Positions 5,695-14,800 of a stretch of DNA of 25,098 nucleotides are shown here, piece by piece; the stretch's first letter is position 1; each line of letters starts with the position of its first letter. The stretch spans positions 1 through 25,098 of IMG/VR virus record IMGVR_UViG_3300008266_000427; one strand, written 5' to 3'. Source of the DNA: a virus. A model generated the notes under the pieces. It was not told the DNA's origin, did no database searches, and was given only the letters and a program-made list of their open reading frames with translations. Both the position numbers and the translations under genes were made by a program.

Positions 5695-8550
5695 ATGTCC
5701 AGTTTTGACCTACTCGACACCGTGTTGCCCACGGAAGGGCGGTACTGTGTTTTCGGATACGGTCGTTACCCAGACCAACGCTTTGCAGATACACGAGAAG
5801 AAGTCGATGCGATAGCCGCTGAGTTTGTCCGCCGCAAAATAGATGCGTATTTTGGTTGCGCCAAATATGGCCCACTGAACAACAGGACACATGAGAACGC
5901 CACGTACTTCCGCGCACTGTGGATGGACATTGACTGCGGCCCCACCAAGGGTGTCCCAGACGAGAAGGGTGTCATCAAAGGCTATCTGACCCAAGACATT
6001 GGGTTGGCCGAGTTCAAAAAGTTTTGCATGGCCGTTGGCATGCCACGACCGATTCTGGTGAGTTCCGGTTACGGGATTCACGCTTACTGGCTACTCGAAG
6101 AAGTAGTTACCCGCCGCGATTGGGAACCACTTGCCAACCGACTCCGTGAGTTGTGCGTCGAGCAAGGGCTGATCGTTGATTCTTCAGTGTTTGAGGCTTC
6201 GCGTGTTCTGCGCATCCCCGGCACCTTTAATTTCAAGCAGGACGAACCCAAGCTGGTAACAGTCCTTAATGAGAAAACACAGCGCCTGACGTACGAGCAG
6301 TTCAAAGAATTACTCGGCGCACCTGAACCCAAAGACGATGTACCCGACTTCATCCCGCGCTCGATGAGCCCGATGATGGAGGCCCTGATGGGCAACAAGG
6401 TCAAGAAGTTCAAGACCATCATGCTTCGGTCCGCCGAGGGTGACGGTTGCCAACAGCTGCTGAATTGCTTCGAGAACCAAGCCTCTATTGAAGAACCCTT
6501 ATGGCGTTCTGCTTTGTCGATCGCGGCGTTTTGCTCCGATGGCGATGCCTCTGCGCACAAAATGTCCAAAGGGCACCCTGAGTATGACCCCGCTCAAGTT
6601 GACCAAAAACTTGCACAGCTCCGCGCCAAGGGTGGCCCACACCACTGCGCTACGTTTGCGAAGCTGAATCCAACTGGGTGCGATGGTTGTCCACACAAGG
6701 GCAAGATCAAATCACCGATCGTGCTCGGCATGGAGATCGAGGAAGCCGACCCGGACGACAACGACTTTGTGGTTGCCGACGAAGAGACTGGCGAAGAAAC
6801 GCACTACCACATACCCGAGTATCCGTTCCCATTCTTCCGTGGCGCAAAGGGTGGCATCTACCGCCGAGCCAGCGAGGAAGAAGACGAACCAGCATTGGTG
6901 TACGAACACGACCTGTACGTGGTCAAGCGCATGAAAGACCCCGAGGTTGGGGAAGTTGCGCTATTCCGACTGCACCTGCCGCACGATGGTGTGCGCGAGT
7001 TCAGTATTTCCACAGCATCCATTTCCGCAAAAGATGATCTGCGCAAGCAGTTGGCCCACCACGGGGTCATGGCGCACCACAAACAGTACGAGAACCTTGC
7101 TTCGTTTGTTGTGGCATTCATCAAAAATTTGCAGTACGTAAAAAAGGCAGAAACCATGAGAACCCAATTTGGATGGGCCGATGCGGACAGTAAGTTCATA
7201 CTCGGCGACCGTGAGATCACCAAGGACGGTGTGTTTTACAGCCCACCCTCCAGCACCAACAAAGACGCCGCTGAGAAGATTCACGTCAAAGGTGACTTCG
7301 ACAAGTGGAAGGAAGTGTTCAACCTCTACGCCCTGCCGGGGATGGAGCCCCACGCATTTGCCGCACTCACAGCGTTCGGCTCCCCACTGCTCAAGTTCAC
7401 CGGCTTGGAAGGCGCGATCATCAACATCATTTCCCCGGAGTCAGGCTCGGGTAAGTCCACAGCCCTGTACATGTGCAACAGCGTGAGCGGCCAGCCGAAA
7501 GAGCTGACCTCCATGTTCAAGGACACGTTCAACGCCAAGATTCACCGACTCGGTGTGATGAACAACCTCGCCAACACGATTGACGAGATCACGAACATGA
7601 GCGGCATGGAGTTCTCCGATCTGTCGTACAGCATCAGCCAAGGCCGTGGCAAAGACAAGATGAACGGCTCGACCAACACGCTGCGCGTCAACAACACGAA
7701 ATGGCAGGGAATCAGCCTTTGCTCCTCCAACGCCAGCTTCTACGAAAAGCTCGGGGTATCCAAGAGTACGCCGGATGGTGAGTCGATGCGTCTGCTTGAG
7801 TACAGGGTGGACCACAACAACATCATCTCGATGGAGCACGGCAAGCAGATGTTCGACCACCAACTGCGGGAGAACTACGGCCATGCAATGGAGCCCTACG
7901 CCCAATGGCTGGTGAACAACAAAGAGGAAGCAGTCGATCTGATGCGCCAAGTTCAGGCCCGTATCGACAAAGAAATTCAGTTCACCCAGCGTGAGCGTTT
8001 CTGGTCTGGTGTTGCCGCTTGCAACATCGCTGGTGGCCTGATCGCCAAGAGCCTCGGCTTGCACGACTTCGACATGAAGGCCGTCTACGAGTGGCTCAAG
8101 AAGATGCTGAGCGAAATGCGCCAAGAAGTGAAGCCCCCACAGGCATCGCCAATCACAGCAGTCGGCGAGTTCATCAACGCACACATCTCTAATGCGCTGG
8201 TGGTCAACGGTGAAGTGGATGCCCGGAGCAATCTATCGGCACTCCCATTGCTGGAGCCCCGTGGTGAGCTGATGATCCGCTACGAGCCCGACACCAAAGA
8301 GCTGTACATTGCGGCCAAAGCGTTCAAAGACTTCTGCGTACGTCAGCAGATCAACTACAAGGGCACCCTCAAGGAGCTCCAGCAACTGGGTTGCTACACC
8401 GAGGCTATGAACAAGCGGATGTCGAAAGGTATGAAGATGGTGTCCCCCGCCGTCCGAGTGCTGAAGTTCGACGCCTCGTCTTCAGAGTTTTTGCAAGTGG
8501 ACGTACAACTGAGTGCAGATGAAGATCGAAACGGTAGCGTTCCAGATTGA
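5695..8550 (+). CDS. AEP-type primase fused to a P-loop helicase
   Basis: 951 aa, predicted bifunctional primase-helicase for the phage fork. The N-terminal archaeo-eukaryotic primase domain has the catalytic DxD at 78-80 (LWMDIDCG), the SGYGIH motif at 124-129, and the third motif region at 162-180 (DSSVFEASRVLRIPG). A probable zinc site follows with H316/H317, C318, C329, C332 and H334 (HHC...CDGCPH). Residues 350-400 are acidic. The helicase/ATPase part resembles DUF927/D5-type motors: Walker A PESGSGKST at 581-589 and Walker B TIDEI at 628-632, then a sensor-like SLCSSNAS near 674-681. It starts two bases after the HTH gene with no clear Shine-Dalgarno, so coupling is likely. It would replace the TOPRIM-type gp4 primase-helicase of T7-like phages. 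The exact helicase family is less sure than the primase. Confidence 0.9.
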   Translation: MSSFDLLDTVLPTEGRYCVFGYGRYPDQRFADTREEVDAIAAEFVRRKIDAYFGCAKYGPLNNRTHENATYFRALWMDIDCGPTKGVPDEKGVIKGYLTQDIGLAEFKKFCMAVGMPRPILVSSGYGIHAYWLLEEVVTRRDWEPLANRLRELCVEQGLIVDSSVFEASRVLRIPGTFNFKQDEPKLVTVLNEKTQRLTYEQFKELLGAPEPKDDVPDFIPRSMSPMMEALMGNKVKKFKTIMLRSAEGDGCQQLLNCFENQASIEEPLWRSALSIAAFCSDGDASAHKMSKGHPEYDPAQVDQKLAQLRAKGGPHHCATFAKLNPTGCDGCPHKGKIKSPIVLGMEIEEADPDDNDFVVADEETGEETHYHIPEYPFPFFRGAKGGIYRRASEEEDEPALVYEHDLYVVKRMKDPEVGEVALFRLHLPHDGVREFSISTASISAKDDLRKQLAHHGVMAHHKQYENLASFVVAFIKNLQYVKKAETMRTQFGWADADSKFILGDREITKDGVFYSPPSSTNKDAAEKIHVKGDFDKWKEVFNLYALPGMEPHAFAALTAFGSPLLKFTGLEGAIINIISPESGSGKSTALYMCNSVSGQPKELTSMFKDTFNAKIHRLGVMNNLANTIDEITNMSGMEFSDLSYSISQGRGKDKMNGSTNTLRVNNTKWQGISLCSSNASFYEKLGVSKSTPDGESMRLLEYRVDHNNIISMEHGKQMFDHQLRENYGHAMEPYAQWLVNNKEEAVDLMRQVQARIDKEIQFTQRERFWSGVAACNIAGGLIAKSLGLHDFDMKAVYEWLKKMLSEMRQEVKPPQASPITAVGEFINAHISNALVVNGEVDARSNLSALPLLEPRGELMIRYEPDTKELYIAAKAFKDFCVRQQINYKGTLKELQQLGCYTEAMNKRMSKGMKMVSPAVRVLKFDASSSEFLQVDVQLSADEDRNGSVPD

Positions 8551-8713
8551 CTGGAAGAAGTTCCGAAAGGGGTACTCCTTTTTTGTACCCTGCATCGACC
8601 ATGAAGCGGCCAGACAAACACTGGCCGTGGTCACCAAGCGCCTGAAAATCAAGACCATCAGCAAAGTGGTGGTCGAGGAGGGCATCAAGGGCTTGCGCGT
8701 TTGGCGCGTATAA
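8519..8713 (+). CDS. Small conserved phage protein, 64 aa
   Basis: The reading frame overlaps the 3' end of the primase gene. ATG 8519 is chosen, but GTG 8513 (two residues longer) is possible; neither has a strong ribosome-binding site, so coupling to the primase gene is likely. The sequence (MKIETVAFQIDWKKFRKGYS...VWRV) has a short beta start, a DWKKFRKGYSFFVPC loop, a helix (HEAARQTLAVVTKRLK) and a final strand pair, which looks like a compact alpha/beta fold of about 60 residues. Similar short proteins occur at the end of phage replication operons as I recall them. The function is unknown. It is the last gene before the terminators. Confidence 0.78.
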   Translation: MKIETVAFQIDWKKFRKGYSFFVPCIDHEAARQTLAVVTKRLKIKTISKVVVEEGIKGLRVWRV

Positions 8714-8725
8714 ATTACACTTGGG

Positions 8726-8747
8726 CCGCTGGTTGATGATCCAGCGG
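8726..8747. terminator. First hairpin downstream of the replication operon
   Basis: CCGCTGG and CCAGCGG form a perfect 7-bp stem around an 8-base loop, followed by TTTCTCCTT, a weak U-rich tract. It lies 13 bases after the last + strand stop codon. Alone it would be a weak terminator or a 3'-end-stabilising structure; together with the next hairpin it forms a tandem pair. Confidence 0.55.
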
Positions 8748-8777
8748 TTTCTCCTTGATAGTTGGTTCTTCCTGTTA

Positions 8778-8805
8778 CCCCCCGGTTTGCGCCGGGGGGT
8801 TTTTT
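8778..8805 (+). terminator. Strong rho-independent terminator
   Basis: CCCCCCGG, loop TTTGCG, CCGGGGGG and then six Ts (8800-8805) make an 8-bp all-GC stem with a U-tract, a textbook intrinsic terminator for + strand transcripts. On the - strand the hairpin is followed by TAACAGG, which lacks a U-tract, so it looks one-directional. The T-tract ends on the first base of the giant gene's stop codon, so the two convergent blocks are separated by less than 100 bases. Confidence 0.92.
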
Positions 8806-11800
8806 CATTTCTGGCGGTTCTTTTCTTCCCGCTTGTCTGCCGCAAGTCGGGATGGGAGCAGTGTCTCCGCGAATGGACCTACGTTCTTCTCGGTCAACGT
8901 GATGCCTCGGAAAGACTTGGCACGTTGCTCCTGCTTGCGCTCCAACGAGTCCACAAGGTTGTCGGTCGTGATTTGGTACGTGGGGTACTTGTTGTTGAAC
9001 TTCTGCATATCACCGTAGTATTCGGTGTAGGCATCGAAGTCTTTCTCCCGGTACGCACGGTCGATCTGATTCATGATCTTGGTGCGCTCGTTCAAAATCT
9101 TCTGCTCAAGGCCGATGACTTTGAAGGTCACGTACTGCGTATTCGCAAGCAGGTCTGAGCGGAAGCCGACAGCTTGGAAGATCAACTCGCCTGTGGTGAA
9201 CGCATCGCGAGACAGAATCTCCGCACCCTTGTTGTCCTTTGCGCCCTCTTCGTAGTAATTAGCTGCGTTGATCCAGTTACGGAAACCAGCAGGGGCGGCT
9301 TTGAGGACACCCTTCTTGTAGTCACCCTGCATGAACGCATCGTACGAGTCGATAAGAGACAAGATCATGTTGGCGGATGGGCCAGCCTTCTCCACTGCCA
9401 AAGCTATGGCGCTTTCGCGTGTGGTTGCAGTTTCTTTGGTGTCGCGCAGCCACATGTTGTTCAGGCTCGTACGGCTGGAGATGTCCACACCTGTGATGGC
9501 GTTGACAGGGCCGCGCTCAATGACGTCGGCGAGATCGTATCCAGCAATCTGAGTACCACCAAGCTGTTCCTTGAGCCAGACAGTGCGCCACCACAACTCG
9601 TAGCTCATGTTCTTGACTTCCTCGGGCCACTCATCATCCTTGAGGGAGTTCCACATCGCGCCGAGCAAGCCCATGACTGTGCTGAAACCCCACAAGCCGA
9701 CTGCGCCGCCGAGCACCCATGTGTGGCCCATAGTGCCGAAGAACTTCTTGGCCGCTTCAAACCGAGTGCGACCGTTCATTGGCTTGACCATCTCCACAAA
9801 GTTCCTACCCAAGAACAGGGTCATGTACACCGGGTACATCATGAACTGCGTAAGAATTCTGCCCGGAGCGCCCTTCATAAAGTCAGGGCGGTTGTACTGG
9901 CCGTAGTTACCAAGGGCTTCGTTGGTATCGTAGACAGCGTTGTCCACCGAGGTCTCATGATCCCGACCTGCTTTGCGGTTCAGTCGGTACGCTGCAAGGA
10001 ACATGGCCTCACGAGACATACGTTCAGTCGAGTGCATCAACCCGCCGAGCACCAGTGCGCTGACAGTGTCTTTGGCAAACTGCACCTTGGGTGAGGGAAT
10101 ATCGTCGGTCGGCGTGGCCTTGTAGCCCAGCGCATCGCGTGCGTATGTGGAAGTGGTCAGATCACGACCCATCATGTCTTTGATAGCGCGGCGCTCATCT
10201 TCGCTGCGGGTGACGTTTTCAATAGATGGAGGTGCCCAAGAGAAGGTGCCGTCGGCGTTTTTCTTCATCACACCGAACTCGTTCCACACCTTGAGCATGT
10301 TGCCCATCTCGGCGTAGGCTTTGCCGACACCGTACTTTGTAAGCACGGGGATGCCAGTCTGAAACAAGCTCAATGGCTGGAGTACCGCCGAGGAGATACC
10401 GCCCAGATAGAAGATGAACGAGAACTTGTTGAGCGCAGCTGCGATTTTCTCGCCAAAGGATAGCTCGCCCACCGACAGTTCATCAGACACACGTCGCTCA
10501 AAGGTGGCAACGTAGGGCTCATATATTGGGCGGTTCTTGATCGAGTCACGAGCCTGAGACAGCGAGTTGCGCAGCAGGGGAGCGTACTTGATCCGGGCAA
10601 GCTGAGTTGCCATCTTGGTGGTCGTGTCGGCCACGTTGCGCAGCAAGTCGGTGCGGAAACCAGCGAAGCCCTTACGGTGAATGAACTGCTTGCGGAAACT
10701 CTGCTCGGGCATTGTCTGCAAGTAGAGCTGGTACACCGCATCCTTGAGCTGTTCCTTGGCTTCTGGGGTGAAGTCAGTCTTGGCCCCGGTCTTGTCAATC
10801 TCGGCAAACACACCAGACAGAAGCTGGCTGTTGCCGACTGTGGTTTTGCGCAGGGCACTGATGTCGTTGCCGTACACAAACTCTTCCGACTCCAGCAAGT
10901 CTTCCATGTTCCGGGCCCGGCGCTTTTGGAACGCAGCATCCGATTCACCGGGCTTTTGCTTCACTTTCTCGTCGGCAAACCCTTGCATCGCACGGTCACG
11001 CTCGCCCATGCTTTCAAACATGAAGAACTTGCGAGTCTCGCCTGTGCCGATCGACAACCAGAAATCCCCACGGCGCACCAGCGGGAAGTACGGAGTGATC
11101 TTGCTTCCGGTCTCGTATATCGCCCTGATCTTCTTGATCAGGTTGGCCTGCTCCGCGATTGGCAGACCCGACTGTGTGATTTGGTCATCAAGCAACTTGG
11201 AGAAGGTGTTCGACAGAATCTCAAAGTGGCGCTTGACGCGGTTGTAAATGCGCTGACCTTCTGGGCCGAGTGCAGCGTATTGCGCATCGAGGTCTTTGTT
11301 CCGAACAGTCTGGGACTTGTCCGCTGGGTCGTACTCGGCGAGAGTAGCCATGTGCGTGATTCTGTCCAGCTTCTTGCGCAGGGTTGGGTCCTTGCGGAAT
11401 GCACGAGAGATGTCGTTGGTCAGATCACCCGCACCCTTGAGAAGCGTCTCAGTCATGCCGCTCATTTTCTGCATCAACTTGTGGGTGTTGCGCAGCTCGG
11501 GAACATCTCGCCCGGTTATTTCCACGATGAAGTCGTTCGTCATCACGCGAGTCAAAGCTGCGCGTGCGCCGAGGTTCATGCGGCTGTAAAGGTCACGGAT
11601 AGCCGGGATTACCTTGCGGGGGTCCTGCGCCATCTGCAGCAAAGACACTGCCTTGCTGTATTCGTCCCCGTTCTGGGACTCCTCAAATTTAGCGTTCGCT
11701 ACTTTTACCGCACGGTTCAGCTGTTGCTGGGTACGGACTGCATTTCCAACCGACGAAGTTTCGCCACCATCTCCGGCAGGCTGGCCGACTTGTCCAACAC

Positions 11801-14800
11801 TTTGAGCGCTTGCTCCAACCCCTGCCGGTACGCTGGGTCCTCCTTGTCCTGCTGCGCGTTCGCCTTCCATTGGCTCAGAAGCGCCTTCATCTCCGATTTG
11901 TTGGTAGCTAGCGTCCGCGAAGCGGTTGCCACGAGGTTTGATATTGCCACTGCGGAACTCCTTGTTCAAAAATTGGAAGATGTCATCGTTGTCATTGATG
12001 ACTTTGGTCAGGTCCTTTTTGGCCTGTTGTAAATCAAACGATGGGTGAGTGTCAAGCAGCGTCATGATCTTCTGCATCTCAGAAGCAAACTCGCCGCCGT
12101 GGTTGCGCACACGGTAGTGCGCCATCTCGTGAACCATCGTGCCGATCATAGACACTGCAACTTGCGCAGGGGTATCACGCAGGTCGGTCGTAGCCGGGTT
12201 GATGAACATGCCCTTGAACGGCACCACGATGCTGACACCGTAATACTCGTTGTCAATACTCACGCCAAAGGCTTGATCCGCCATACCAGAGTATGAGTTG
12301 TCAACCGACAACAGAGCATCACGCAGCAGGTGGAACGTCTCGCCGATTGCCGACAGGTACTTGTTGACACGAGTGGCACCGAATTGGTCACGCGCAAGGT
12401 CGGACAAAGACTGAGGGGTGCCAGTAGGTGCTTGGACAGGTATATCGTTCATAGCCGCCCACTCAAAAACTTTTGAGGGGACGCCAGAATAGTCAACAAT
12501 CTTAGTCCTGCCGGGGCCGTATACACTCGTGGTACCGTACACGCTCATCCAAAAGCGCCCGTTACCGAGATCAACCATCTCGTATCTTTCGGGGTCACTT
12601 GCCACTAAATCGTCGAGCGCCTTCTTTGCATCTTCTTCAGACACAACATTTGCACCCGTCGCCGTGTTGTCGTGGATCATGACCTTGGTCGAGTCGATCT
12701 CATTCTGCGGAATGGTCAGCTCGTCAATACGGATGCTCGTCTTCTCCAAGTCTTTGGCAGTCAACTCAGGCAGTGCGCGGTTGTTGACGTACAGCACGCC
12801 TTCACGAACTTCCACTTCGTCGCCGGGCTTGATCAGCGTGAATGCGTTGTCACTCGGAGGGGCGGTCGGCTCCAATTCTTTTGCTTCAGTCATCGACCCA
12901 TCAGAGTTGACGTACTGCACCGTGCCAAAGTTCTTGACACCATCGGCCAGATCGAGCTGGCTGTAGATGGCGGTAATGTAGTTGAAGATTTTGCCGAAGT
13001 CGTCTTTGGCTACAGCTGAGAAGTTCTGGCGATTCAAGTCAAACGGATACCCAGCATCTTCTGGCTTGACGTTCTCGGCGGGGGTCACGTCTACATAAAA
13101 CGTGCGCTTGATTTGCTTACCCTCGAATCCGGGACGGTCCTTGATCGACATGTCAAATTGCCACAACCCGTTGGACAGCACATGGGTGTTGCCTCTATAC
13201 GGTGGGTCTGTCTTCTCTTTGGACACGTAGATACGTGCAGTGCCCCAAGCAAAGTTGACGTTTGCAAATGGGGTGTAGTCGTTGACAGGAAAATTGGAGC
13301 CGATTGGTAGCTGCTCCGGGCCATACCCGTAATCGACGCTGACATCAATGTCACCAAACAGCGGGCTGAACTCCAGCACGGGGGCGTTCTTTAGGTCCCA
13401 CTTGCTGAAGTTAATTTTTTCCTGCTCGCCAGTGGACTCGTTGGTGAAAGTCTCAGGAATAGTCACAGTCACCGCAGTGCCGTGGCCATCGGGGAACAGA
13501 GTTTCAATATAGCGCTGAACGGTCTCTGGGTCTTCAGTAACTTCGATGTTAGGCCCTCGGTCTGGATCATCCAGCGCGGCTTTCAAGTCATCACCGTTGG
13601 TGACCATGCGAGAGATCACACCATCGCGCAGCGACACGACTTCAAGCTGCTTGTTCTCAAACAGGAACAGCATCTTGGCAACGCCGAGGCCACCGGACGC
13701 ACGCTTTGTCTCTTTGACAGTACCAGCAATCTGCAGGAACTGATTGCCCATCACGCTGGTCGGCATACCAAGGCCGTTGTCCACAACACGGATAGAGCGG
13801 TTGGTATCGTCGATCTTTACATCAACACGACCTTTGGTCAGCTGCCCTTGTTCCAGCGAACCCTTGATGGCGTCGAATGAGTTCTGGAACAGCTCTTTGA
13901 TCGAGACCAGCGCAATATCTTTTGGCGTGCCGTACAGCTTGGAGCCGAGCATCTTGGCCAGACGCTGCACGTTCGCACTAGGGCGAGCCTTAATTGTTGT
14001 TTCTTCCGGCAGCGGCTCGCTGGCCTTTGGCTCTTCCTTCTTGCCAAACCCAAACATAGAGCTGGCTTGCTCCCCACGCGCTTGGTACTGCGGTGCACGA
14101 GTGCTCAGGATGGTGTCGGTCACGACGATCAAGTCGGTCAGAGCGTTGGTGGTGTCGTCGCCCATGCCAAACAACTCGCGGATGCCGCGCACGAAACGGT
14201 TGAAGTACGAGGTGTCTTCCTCGTAGCCTTGGGCCTTCATCAAAAACTGCTGGAACTCTGGGTCGGTCATGCCGTACGCAATGAACTCGCGAGGGTCTTC
14301 CAACACTTCGCCTCGGTCGGCGAGCAAAGAGAGATACTCGGGCAGCTGCCCCTTGGCAGACATGTCGTTGAACGTGCTGATGGCACTGTTCATTGTGCGG
14401 AGCAAGTCGGTTGCCGAGCGCACCAGCGGCGAGTTGAGGCTGACACCCTTCTTGATTGCTTCGATAGCCAGAACAATCTTGCGGTTGGTGGCTGCGTGCA
14501 GCAGCTCGTGCAGGATGGTCAGGTTGTTGACGCCTTGGTTTTCGCCAAAGGACGCACCGCGCACATAGATCACACGGTCGCCCGTGTTGTAGTTCTCGAT
14601 GTACAGCGCAATGGAACGATCCCAGTGACGGGCATTCTTTGCCGACTTGAGCTGAGCTGGCAGCTCTTGGCCTTCTTCGATAACCACAAACTTGACGTTG
14701 GTTACAAAGCTGCGCAGGCGCTTGCCAAGCGCCTTTTGGAAGTCGTTGCCCGTCTTGATGATGTGGTTCAGGGCTTGGACACCGTTGGTGAACTTGCCAA

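Noticed and set aside
5099-5917. 272-codon - strand open frame over the four-cysteine, HTH and primase genes
   Set aside because: It is antisense to three supported genes, has no ribosome-binding site or family features, and has low-complexity Ser/Ala content.
10677-12032. 451-codon + strand open frame opposite the giant gene
   Set aside because: It lies wholly antisense to a domain-bearing gene, has no recognisable motifs, and arises from codon bias of the real frame; the same holds for the long antisense frames at 14067-15137 and 16653-17552.
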